Of a stretch of DNA of 8,896 nucleotides, positions 1 to 6,807 are shown in pieces. Positions within the stretch are counted from its first letter, which is position 1; every line of letters starts with the position of its first letter. The DNA is from DASQDN01 sp035630195 (GTDB taxonomy: Bacteria > Acidobacteriota > Terriglobia > Bryobacterales > Bryobacteraceae): NCBI GenBank assembly GCA_035630195.1, contig DASQLD010000496.1, positions 1-8,896 on the forward strand, written 5' to 3'. The notes below the pieces were generated by a model. It did no database searches and was not told the DNA's origin. It was given only the letters and a program-made list of their open reading frames with translations. The translations under genes and the position numbers were made by a program.

Positions 1-34
1 CACTCCCAAACCGAGTGAACGTTCGACGGAGCCG

Positions 35-369
35 ATGCATTGTCCCATCTGCCATGTAGGAATCATGCGGATCGTTGAAGCGACCACATCTCAGCCGGAC
101 ATCCTAATCGATGCAGTCCACCTCGATTCATCATGACCAACGACTGCGGCTTCCTCGTGACAACTTGCCCAATGATGCAAGATGTACGCGCATCCTGCCA
201 TACGTGTGTTCGTCGGCTCCGACTCAACGCCGAGACAGTCGCAATTTACGTATCCGCAGGAGACCGACTTCCACAGTATTTATCGAAAGCCCAGTCAGAC
301 TTCGGCAAAAAACTCGCCGAAGCGCGCAACTCCAATACCAATCCCCCTAGATCGACGGCAGCGGCTTAG
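35..369 (+). pseudogene. frameshifted small zinc-ribbon protein remnant
   Basis: Reading from the ATG at 35 gives a 33-residue peptide beginning MHCPICHVGIMRIVE and ending at TGA 134-136. The CPIC knuckle followed by G-x-M-R-x-V is typical of the start of short zinc-ribbon proteins. The next frame, from ATG 133 (an ATGA overlap) to TAG 367-369, begins MTNDCGFLVTT, which looks like the second knuckle (C-x-x-CGF) with its first cysteine lost. It continues with a plausible soluble tail (AGDRLPQYLSKAQSDFGKKL). I infer one small gene broken by a frameshift near 110-135. The alternative is two tiny overlapping ORFs. The frame of the first part is open to the left window edge, so the true start could lie further left. 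GGAG at 28-31 is too close to ATG 35 to be a good ribosome site. The product is not identified. Confidence 0.3.
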
Positions 370-370
370 T

Positions 371-467
371 TCAAGTCGTTGTATCGCGAATGCTCCGGCG
401 ATTGACCTCCGTTTTCACCAGAGAACTATCGCGCCGGAGCACTCGCGATACAACCATGAGGACTTGA
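371..467. repeat. imperfect inverted repeat able to form a long hairpin
   Basis: The left arm 378-400 is the reverse complement of 432-454 over 23 bases with one mismatch. Pairing continues as TCAAGTC (371-377) with GACTTGA (461-467) if CATGAG (455-460) is bulged out. The intervening loop is about 31 bases (401-431). The left arm is therefore an inverted copy of the direct-repeat unit described at 423-543, minus a 6-base CTCATG. No run of T follows, so a simple terminator is unlikely. It resembles a REP-type palindrome or the repeated transposase-binding sequences found near ends of some insertion sequences such as IS21-like elements. No transposase is present to decide. Confidence 0.75.
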
Positions 468-543
468 TACAACCATGAGGACTTGAACTATCGCGCCGGA
501 GCACTCGCGATACAACCATGAGGACTTACAACCATGAGGACTT
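423..543. repeat. compound direct repeat: two ~60-bp units with nested duplications
   Basis: Unit 1 (423-484) and unit 2 (485-543) share 43 identical leading bases (423-465 and 485-527) that begin GAACTATCGCGCCGGAGC. Within unit 1 the 19-base tail ATACAACCATGAGGACTTG (448-466) is duplicated at 467-485. Within unit 2 the 16-base ACAACCATGAGGACTT (512-527) is duplicated at 528-543. The core CCATGAGGACTT therefore occurs four times (454-465, 473-484, 516-527, 532-543). The copies are identical, which suggests recent replication slippage or gene conversion. The region is not protein-coding in any convincing way. Its function is unknown. Confidence 0.85.
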
Positions 544-768
544 GTGGGGACTAATTGCGTTCTGGTGCCGTACTATTGACCTGGTCAGAGGAACTGAAGC
601 TCGGGGACAATGCGGTCCTGAACCGTCGATTACTGGCATCAAGCACAAGTGATCAGAGTGGAACGGAACTGTATCGAGAAATGCCACATGCATCTAGATC
701 GGCTGGAGTCAAGGCAGTGGGCCATATAGATGGAGGCATTCTTCTCGTCGATTCCGTCAGTCATTGAT
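544..768. other. intergenic stretch without supported gene
   Basis: There is no supported gene between the repeat cluster and the 3' end of the minus-strand HEPN reading frame. The plus-strand frame beginning near 555 reads LLTWSEELKLGDNAVL, which faintly recalls a hemerythrin start, but it lacks the expected histidines and is probably chance. I see no clear terminator hairpin for the minus-strand gene that ends at 769. Confidence 0.4.
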
Positions 769-1338
769 CTAGTATGTCAGCACGTCGTGCAGCCCAAAAG
801 ATTGCAGAATGACCCGATCAACAAATCCGGCAACGAAGAGATATTCATCGGTTGCTGTGCGAGGTGCATCCGACTCGAGCGGCAGTGGCTCAGATGTGCA
901 TCGGAACCGGCCCTCATGGATCAGCTTGTTGCGTGATTCAACAAACAGCTCGATCGTTCGGCCGCTTTCCTTGGCGCCGAGCAGCTTTAGTGCTGCAGAA
1001 ATATCTGATCTGAAGCTCCTGCGGTTTAGATCTTCCCACTTTCGACGGTTTGTCAGCGCCTGGACGACGTCGTTTGTGCACCTGATCCCAGCCTGCAGAT
1101 AAAACTTGAGATGCGGGAGCGCGTATAGTAAGAATTGCTCCCACAAAGCTTGGTCAAGATGTCTCCTAGGCGGCTGCGACCGGAGCACTATCGCGCGCAA
1201 CATCTCAACGACGATCACAAATTTCAGGGCTCTCGATTCCAGATAATCGGTGTCAATTCGCGCGTCGAGCCAAGCGTTTATGATCCGGGAGTCGAGGTCG
1301 AGTTGCACCCTGCGACTTTGGAGCATCGGGAAACACAA
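769..1338 (-). CDS. HEPN-domain C-terminal half of an interrupted protein
   Basis: This 189-codon frame is in the same register as the upstream frame ending at 1360. It is best read as the C-terminal half of one protein. It is mostly helical. An LDSRIINAWLDAR segment and LESRALKFVIVVEML helix are followed by a second long helix carrying ESRNKLIHEGRF. The RNKLIH in that helix (bases 933-916; R375 and H380 in joined numbering) is the R-x4-H motif of HEPN domains, which in many toxins and abortive-infection proteins is a metal-independent RNase active site. The layout resembles ApeA-like HEPN proteins. The only start at the left end of the frame is TTG 1338. An ATG at 1326 (MLQSRR) exists, but neither has a visible Shine-Dalgarno, so independent translation is doubtful. 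The frame stops at TAG (769-771). The HEPN call is fairly firm; activity is unproven. Confidence 0.65.
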   Translation of the reverse strand: MCFPMLQSRRVQLDLDSRIINAWLDARIDTDYLESRALKFVIVVEMLRAIVLRSQPPRRHLDQALWEQFLLYALPHLKFYLQAGIRCTNDVVQALTNRRKWEDLNRRSFRSDISAALKLLGAKESGRTIELFVESRNKLIHEGRFRCTSEPLPLESDAPRTATDEYLFVAGFVDRVILQSFGLHDVLTY

Positions 1339-1359
1339 TTGAACTGTTTCGAGGGGAAG

Positions 1360-1362
1360 TCA
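1360..1362 (-). other. in-frame TGA interrupting the HEPN protein gene
   Basis: On the minus strand the codons read GGC GGC AAT AAC AAA TGA CTT CCC CTC GAA, and the frame stays open on both sides: 231 codons before the stop and 196 after. Protein character also continues across it, from VTKPYSPLPL just before to ETVQLCF and the LDSRIINAW helix just after, in the order expected of this two-domain type. I infer a nonsense mutation in a gene of about 428 codons (769-2055). The base after TGA is C, a context known to be leaky, so low-level readthrough is possible. A sequencing error would look the same. Confidence 0.6.
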
Positions 1363-2055
1363 TTTGTTATTGCCGCCATGCTGATTCAAGGGGAGTGGTG
1401 AATACGGTTTCGTCACACGGTTATGCAGGATCAGTTGTTCAGACCCATCGAAACCCCTGATCCTGCACGAGATCCAGTTGATCTTGGTGCCGTTGGTAAC
1501 GCTGAGCGCATCACAAAGGTCGGTCGCCATCTGCGCCGTCCAGTCAAAGCCCTTTGGAGTTTCCACTTCAAGTATGGCCGTCACCTCAGGCTGCTTGGTG
1601 CGTCGCACCGCAATGTGCCGGTCGATATAGTCCGGCCGTGGCCGCAGAAGAACTTCGATGCTCGTTTCATCAACAGCCAGCGAGAGAAGGATGGGTTCAG
1701 GTAACGACCTCCGCGTGGTGCCAGGGAATATGAGGTTCACCAGGGCGAATTCGTAGTTATCGCCCTCAGATGCGCTGGTCCCGATAATCGCAGTATCCCC
1801 AGCGCACATGCACCTCTGCCCATCGAGGTCTATAACGCGGAGTCCGTCAACGCGTACCACTTCACCGGAATCCGTGGTGCCTTCCAGCCTGAGGTTTGTC
1901 GCAGAGTATAGGATCCAACCTGCATGCGCATCATCACAAACGCAGTCGAGGAATAAACGTGCGTCGCTCCCCTGAGTCATAACGAAGGCACAATGAAGGG
2001 ACGTTTTGTTGTCCGCGAAGACGGCTCCCCTGCCAGCAATGTGGACGTTGATCAT
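1360..2055 (-). CDS. beta-rich N-terminal half of an interrupted HEPN protein
   Basis: This is a 231-codon frame from ATG 2055. The frame is open further upstream to TAA at 2163-2161 but has no ATG, GTG or TTG there, so 2055 is the first usable start. No good Shine-Dalgarno is visible. The first ~110 residues alternate short hydrophobic strands and turns (LRLEGTTDSGEVVRVDGLRV), like the N-terminal domains that precede HEPN in ApeA-type abortive-infection proteins. The second part, with IAVRRTKQPEVTAILEVET and LCDALSVTNGTKINWISCRI, ends in VTKPYSPLPL, a segment I associate with the linker into the HEPN domain. There is no signal peptide or membrane helix, so it is likely cytoplasmic. It is transcribed away from the large ATPase-nuclease gene, 145 bp away. 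As it stands the product would be truncated before the HEPN domain. Exact family is uncertain. Confidence 0.6.
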   Translation of the reverse strand: MINVHIAGRGAVFADNKTSLHCAFVMTQGSDARLFLDCVCDDAHAGWILYSATNLRLEGTTDSGEVVRVDGLRVIDLDGQRCMCAGDTAIIGTSASEGDNYEFALVNLIFPGTTRRSLPEPILLSLAVDETSIEVLLRPRPDYIDRHIAVRRTKQPEVTAILEVETPKGFDWTAQMATDLCDALSVTNGTKINWISCRIRGFDGSEQLILHNRVTKPYSPLPLNQHGGNNK

Positions 2056-2200
2056 GAGAGCAGCGTATCGTGAGACTCTAGAGCACTCCGTGTCAGAGCG
2101 AATCAGCGCCGGCGTTTCCTGAGTAAACCGTCGACGTCCTCGGAAGTATCGGACTCCGACTTAGATACTGGTAATACGAATAACATCCCGAGAGGAAAAT
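2056..2200. promoter_or_regulatory. divergent intergenic region, probable promoters for both genes
   Basis: These 145 bp separate the start of the minus-strand HEPN gene from the plus-strand ATPase-nuclease, so promoters for both should lie here. I cannot assign -35/-10 boxes with confidence. TAATAC (2172-2177) is a possible plus-strand -10 but has no good -35 partner. Two small palindromes are present: TCGGACTCCGA (2149-2159) and CTCTAGAG (2076-2083). Either could be an operator, but sequences this short also arise by chance. Confidence 0.35.
2191..2195 (+). promoter_or_regulatory. Shine-Dalgarno supporting the GTG start at 2201
   Basis: AGAGG lies 5 bases before the GTG at 2201. The frame upstream is closed by TAG at 2162-2164 and has no ATG before the conserved ATPase motifs, so this site decides the start. 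Confidence 0.6.
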
Positions 2201-5200
2201 GTGCCTCCCGTAGACCTGAATCGCCGTTTCCACGAATGGAATGAGAAAGAGCCACCTGATCCCGAGCTGCGAAGAGCTTTTGGACTGGACGATGGCAGCA
2301 TCGACTGGGAACAATTGCTCACGAAAAGGCGTGCTGTAATTTTAGCCGAGGCGGGTAGTGGTAAGAGCACGGAGTTTACCGAAAGAACCAGGCTGACCGC
2401 ACAGTCGCATACGTATGTTTTCCACGCCAGTGTTGAAGATGTAGGGCGCGAAGGACTGGATCAAGCATTGTCGGTGAATGCACGGAGCAAATTGGCTGCA
2501 TGGCGGCAAGGGGTAGATGATGCGTGGTTCTTCATCGATTCCGTCGATGAAGCAAAAGTCGCGGGTATCAAATTTGAACGGGTCGTGCGGAAACTCGCCG
2601 AAGGTGTTCACGGTGCAGAGGAGCGCTGCCATATCTTATTGTCCGGCCGCGTGACCGACTGGGAGCCACGACGGGACCTCGAAGCATTGAAGAAATGGCT
2701 TCCAGTCTCCTCGGTGATCTCGAAGTCAGAACCAACGCCAGAACAAGAGCTTCTCAGAATTCTCCGAAACGAAAGAAAGCCGAAGGAGGAACCTCCACCT
2801 AACGAGACTCCGTTCGTAGCGATCATGGCTCAACTCGACCGTGAGAGGGTTCGCCTGTTCGCCGAAGCTGCGGGAGTTCCACAGACAGAGCAGTTTCTAA
2901 GAGCGATCGACGACGCGGATCTTTGGCACTTTGCCCGCCGACCTCTAGATCTCGACTGGCTGGTCCGATTTTGGCAAGCTGAGCGGCGGCTCGGGACGCT
3001 TCAGGAGATGGTAGAGCGCAGCATCAGTGAGCGATTAAAAGAAGCAAACCCGGACCGTACCAGAGGCGATGATCTCAACAGCGTCACTGCGCTGGGTGCG
3101 GTGCAGCGGATCGGGGCGGCGATGGTGTTCGGCAGGCAGACAACTCTGGCGATCCCTGATCATGAAGCGGATCTGGTGTCAGACACGTCGCTTGACCTCG
3201 CCGACATCCTTCCTGATTGGTCCGGCGACGATCGCATTCGCTTGCTGACGAGACCTATTTTCGACCCCGCCACGTTCGGTCGAGCGCGTTTTCACAACGA
3301 CAACGACGGAACCGTGAGAAGCTATCTCGCTGCCCGGTGGCTAGTAAGACTGCGAGAGGCAGGTCTCTCGACTGCAGATCTATTCCGGCTGCTGTTTGCA
3401 AACTCTTACGGTCTTGAGGTCATAAAGCCATCTTTGAATGAGACAGCAGCGTGGCTGTGCCTTTGGGACAAGGATGTCGCAAACGAGGTGGTGAGGCTCG
3501 CTCCAGGGCTTCTGCTGGATGCTGGTGATTCGGCGAGCCTGTCAGCCAACATTCGAAGCGCGGCACTTGCGGCACTATTACGCGACTTGACGACCGAGGA
3601 TCGGGAATGGCCTTGGTGGGACAACGATAAACTGCGACGATTCGCACAGCCAGATTTGGGTAACTCGGTGCTGGACCTCTGGCCGCGTTATGGAACCCAT
3701 CAGAAAGCTTCCCAATTGCTAATGCGCCTGATATGGCTCGGTACGTTGAAGGAGTGCTTGCCGTTGGTCCGAGACGTTGCCTTTCATAAAACGGCCGATC
3801 CGACGTTGCGCGTATTTGCCGGTAAAGCACTGCTTGAGATGGCGGACATATCCACTCGGAGTGAATATGCAGCGTTGATCAAAGCGGGCACTGGTACACC
3901 ACCGTTGAGAATGGTGTGGGATGCGATCCTCGAACTAGTACCGACGCTGATTACCACCTCCGACGTCGTGCGCATTCTCGCCGAGGTGAACATCCAAGAC
4001 GAGGGTCTCGACTTCAAACTGGACGGCCCGGCTCTCGTTGAACGACTGAAGTCTACCGACTTGGAGCTGTTTCTTGGGTGGTTGGTGAGTCAGTTGGGCA
4101 CACAACTCGGAGATCATTCACACCATCCTCCGACTGAACTTGAGGAGGTCATCTTCCCGTCCATGGCAGAGGCTGCGCTTCGCCTCCTGAAGGAGACTCC
4201 CACCAATGATGCCGCGGATGCCGCAATAGATGCACTACTGCGGATTGTCAACCGGCGTGAGCACGATTCAGGCGTACGCGAGAGGGCAGATGAGGCGTTG
4301 GTCGAGTTGCACCGGACAGCCGCGCGACGACGGCGCGCTTTCTGGCGCGTGGTCGCTACACTGCGTACAATCTCACCAAGACAACCCATTGAGGAGGCGT
4401 GGCACATTGAATTCCTCGGGTACTCCACAGGCCTGAAGACCGAAGACCTTGAGTGGCTGCTGGCGGACGGACTCAGCAAGGGGGGAATCAATTGTCGACT
4501 GGCCGTCAACGCCGCCGTGGCGATCTATCGGTCCCAAGGTGAGCCTGGCTGGCTTCTTGCAAAAATCGGCGAGGCCGTGGCGTCTGACACTATCGGTCAG
4601 GAAGAATTCATTCGGTGTACTCAACACCGCAAACCGCTTGACTCAGAACAGCACTGGGAACGGAAACGCGAGGAAATCAACACACGACATAAGGCGGAGC
4701 TGAATAAGCGCGTCGAGTCCTGGATCCAGTTCATTAGTGATCTTCGGTCAGATCCGGATCGGATCGACAGACTCAGTCGACCTGTGCCGATGGATCAGCG
4801 TTCCGACTTATTGAACTTGTGGCACTTGCTGGACGGGGCAGGCAGTCAGTCTCGTTACGCAATCGACTCCGTCGCTCCGCTAGAGCGCATCGTCGGTGTT
4901 GAGGTGGCAAAGGCTGTTGAGTCCGGTTTGATCGCACATTGGAGAAACTATCAGCCACTGGTACGAAGCCGCCGGAAAGCAGAAGACCGGAATTCATTTG
5001 GGTGGCTTGATCTGATGGGGCTTACGGGTGTCACACTAGAGGCCACCAAGGACTCTATGTGGGCGACGAAGCTGTCTCATGAAGAAGCGCGAAGGGCGAC
5101 GGAGTTTGCGACTCTAGAAATCAATCGGTTTCCGCGATGGCTTTCGGATTTGGTAGGGTCGCACCCTGCGGAGGTGAGAACCGTCCTGCATCACGAGATT

Positions 5201-6505
5201 ACGGACGAATTGAACCACGAAGGTGTCACTTTTTTTTCGACGCTGAATGCGGTAGCGCACTCGGACCACGGATTGGTATCACTACTGGCACCGGTCTTAC
5301 TGGAAGACCTCGAGACGCATGGGTCAGTGCCTCCGGGTGGTCTTTCGTTGATGCTTCAGATCATCGTCAATGGCCTTGCCGAGCCTGACAGAGAACGGTT
5401 TGAAAGCTGGGGGCTCGCAAATTTCAAGCGGGAGACGGATATCGCATCAGCAGTTCGTAATTTGGCAGCCGTGTTCAGCGTCAATCCGACCGCAGCAATG
5501 CCGGTGTTGTTAGCAAGAGCCACCGCTCTTAACGACGAGGCTAAAACGGCTCTTGTCGATCGATTCCTAGCGGCCTGCTTTGGTGATCCGAGTTCGGGCT
5601 TAACATTCGAAGCCATCACGGTACCTCCTGCCGAGATCATCGAACAGTTGATGTTGCTCAGTTTTAGAACGAACAAACTGGTGGGTTCAAGGCAAAGACC
5701 GGTCGGCGTCGCGTATCAAACCACCGCCGATGATTATGCGGACGGGGCTCGCAGTGCTATCTTCACCAGGTTCGTCACAACACCAGGTTCCGCGACTTAT
5801 CACACGCTGCAGGGACTCCAACAGGACACTACGTTTCCAGTTGCATCAACTAGGCTGCGTGCTCTTGCGGAGCAGCGCGCGGCCGAAGACTCGGAAATGG
5901 CTCCCTGGCCTCCGAGTGAGACGTACGCGTTCGAGCGGTCCAAAGAAACCGCGCCACGAACCGGAAGGGATCTGCGCTCAGTGCTGGTCAATCTGATCGA
6001 GGATATGCAGCACGACCTCCTGCATGACGACTTTTCCCAGGCCCAGACTCTGAAAGGTATTGGCTCAGAAAAGGAAGTTCAGAAATGGGTGGCGGACCGT
6101 CTGCGGTTACGACAAGGGCGATCATTTTCCGTGGAGCGAGAACCACATGTCGTCGAAGAAAAGGAACCGGACGTTCGGGTGAGGGCCAAGGCGACAGATG
6201 CGAACGTGTCCATGGAGATTAAGGTGGCTGATTCTTGGTCTCTGACAGAGTTGGATCTCGCTCTGGAGGTTCAACTGTGTGGTAGATACTTGAGATCGAA
6301 TCAAGGCCGTTATGGAGTACTCTTGCTCGTCCATCAAAGGTCCCGGGTGATGGGCTGGGAGGATAAAGCTGGTGACAGGTATCTATCTTTCCGGCAACTG
6401 GTAGATCGTTTACAGGCGCGGGCACTTGCGATCTCTGGTGAGACTCATGATTCTCCGCAAGCCGAGGTGGCTGTGCTCGACGTCTCGGGAGTCCAACCTC
6501 GGTAA
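2201..6505 (+). CDS. large STAND/NACHT-like ATPase with C-terminal PD-(D/E)XK nuclease
   Basis: A 1434-residue protein with a GTG start (AGAGG 5 bases upstream) and TAA stop. Residues ~40-330 form a P-loop NTPase. It has Walker A EAGSGKST (50-57), with alanine or glutamate where the first glycycine of the consensus would be, and Walker B WFFIDSVDEA (109-118). ILLSGR (145-150) fits the sensor arginine of STAND ATPases, and ARRPLDLDWL around P248 resembles the conserved proline of NACHT winged-helix regions. Residues ~430-1240 are long amphipathic helices consistent with HEAT-type repeats, a likely sensor or scaffold. The end (~1280-1434) is a restriction-fold nuclease with D1324 in EPDV, E1339-I-K1341 (the E-x-K) and Q1358...Y1363, like the QhxxY motif of RecB/Cas4 nucleases. 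No membrane segments. A T8 tract occurs at 5230-5237. Codon third positions are less GC-rich than in the terminase cassette. By analogy to Avs and bacterial NACHT proteins it is probably an antiphage sensor-nuclease; that role is inferred. Confidence 0.8.
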   Translation: MPPVDLNRRFHEWNEKEPPDPELRRAFGLDDGSIDWEQLLTKRRAVILAEAGSGKSTEFTERTRLTAQSHTYVFHASVEDVGREGLDQALSVNARSKLAAWRQGVDDAWFFIDSVDEAKVAGIKFERVVRKLAEGVHGAEERCHILLSGRVTDWEPRRDLEALKKWLPVSSVISKSEPTPEQELLRILRNERKPKEEPPPNETPFVAIMAQLDRERVRLFAEAAGVPQTEQFLRAIDDADLWHFARRPLDLDWLVRFWQAERRLGTLQEMVERSISERLKEANPDRTRGDDLNSVTALGAVQRIGAAMVFGRQTTLAIPDHEADLVSDTSLDLADILPDWSGDDRIRLLTRPIFDPATFGRARFHNDNDGTVRSYLAARWLVRLREAGLSTADLFRLLFANSYGLEVIKPSLNETAAWLCLWDKDVANEVVRLAPGLLLDAGDSASLSANIRSAALAALLRDLTTEDREWPWWDNDKLRRFAQPDLGNSVLDLWPRYGTHQKASQLLMRLIWLGTLKECLPLVRDVAFHKTADPTLRVFAGKALLEMADISTRSEYAALIKAGTGTPPLRMVWDAILELVPTLITTSDVVRILAEVNIQDEGLDFKLDGPALVERLKSTDLELFLGWLVSQLGTQLGDHSHHPPTELEEVIFPSMAEAALRLLKETPTNDAADAAIDALLRIVNRREHDSGVRERADEALVELHRTAARRRRAFWRVVATLRTISPRQPIEEAWHIEFLGYSTGLKTEDLEWLLADGLSKGGINCRLAVNAAVAIYRSQGEPGWLLAKIGEAVASDTIGQEEFIRCTQHRKPLDSEQHWERKREEINTRHKAELNKRVESWIQFISDLRSDPDRIDRLSRPVPMDQRSDLLNLWHLLDGAGSQSRYAIDSVAPLERIVGVEVAKAVESGLIAHWRNYQPLVRSRRKAEDRNSFGWLDLMGLTGVTLEATKDSMWATKLSHEEARRATEFATLEINRFPRWLSDLVGSHPAEVRTVLHHEITDELNHEGVTFFSTLNAVAHSDHGLVSLLAPVLLEDLETHGSVPPGGLSLMLQIIVNGLAEPDRERFESWGLANFKRETDIASAVRNLAAVFSVNPTAAMPVLLARATALNDEAKTALVDRFLAACFGDPSSGLTFEAITVPPAEIIEQLMLLSFRTNKLVGSRQRPVGVAYQTTADDYADGARSAIFTRFVTTPGSATYHTLQGLQQDTTFPVASTRLRALAEQRAAEDSEMAPWPPSETYAFERSKETAPRTGRDLRSVLVNLIEDMQHDLLHDDFSQAQTLKGIGSEKEVQKWVADRLRLRQGRSFSVEREPHVVEEKEPDVRVRAKATDANVSMEIKVADSWSLTELDLALEVQLCGRYLRSNQGRYGVLLLVHQRSRVMGWEDKAGDRYLSFRQLVDRLQARALAISGETHDSPQAEVAVLDVSGVQPR
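5230..5237. repeat. T8 homopolymer inside the ATPase-nuclease gene
   Basis: Eight consecutive T's span codons 1010-1012 (..T-F-F-S..). A one-base slip here would truncate the protein before the nuclease domain. No other homopolymer this long was noticed in the gene. The tract is short by the standard of proven phase-variable loci. Confidence 0.6.
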
Positions 6506-6807
6506 ACGAAGTTGGGACCTAACCTACTCATGGCATCGTGATGGCGCATTAAACTTGGCTAACGATTCTCCTGCAAGGGTGCGTAACTCATCGCGAAATC
6601 AGGTAAATGGACCCAATTCGCCTTATTAGGAACGATAAACGCAACAGTGTTCGATAAACTGCACGCGAAGTCGAGGCACAAAAGCTGCACACCAATGCAA
6701 CAAACCAATTTGAAAGTTCCAATGGCGCGCCGCACTAGGAGTTTGGCGTCGTCAAGCGTTCGCGCCCGAACTCGCGAATGAGGCCAAATGAGCGGAGGCC
6801 TGAACTC
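6506..6807. other. non-coding junction between defence gene and terminase cassette
   Basis: About 300 bases without a supported gene. The stretch 6600-6720 is AT-richer than the flanks. A small hairpin, TTCGCG (6759-6764) with CGCGAA (6773-6778) and an 8-base loop, overlaps a possible ATG at 6778. I see no T-rich terminator after the TAA at 6503-6505, no tRNA and no recognisable attachment site. Codon usage changes across this stretch, so it may contain the edge of a transferred segment. Confidence 0.45.
6794..6798 (+). promoter_or_regulatory. Shine-Dalgarno favouring the ATG at 6808
   Basis: GGAGG lies 9 bases before ATG 6808, the best ribosome site among the three in-frame ATGs (6778, 6808, 6952). 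It supports 6808 as the start, although the conserved part of the protein begins only after 6952. Confidence 0.5.

Noticed and set aside
371..543. CRISPR array.
   Set aside because: The repeats are contiguous or nested tandem copies with no unique spacers of regular length, and one copy is inverted. No cas gene is present.
555..767. A frame reading LLTWSEELKLGDNAVL, resembling the start of a hemerythrin domain.
   Set aside because: The metal-binding histidine expected shortly after this segment is missing, no other frame restores it, and the resemblance is only about ten residues.
1180..1200. CCGGAGCACTATCGCGCGCAAC inside the HEPN frame, similar to part of the 371-543 repeat.
   Set aside because: Only about ten contiguous bases match the repeat, and the segment encodes part of a normal HEPN helix, so chance is the simpler explanation.
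6759..6778. Hairpin TTCGCG/CGCGAA as a terminator for the ATPase-nuclease gene.
   Set aside because: The stem is only six bases, has no following T-run, and lies more than 250 bases from the stop codon.
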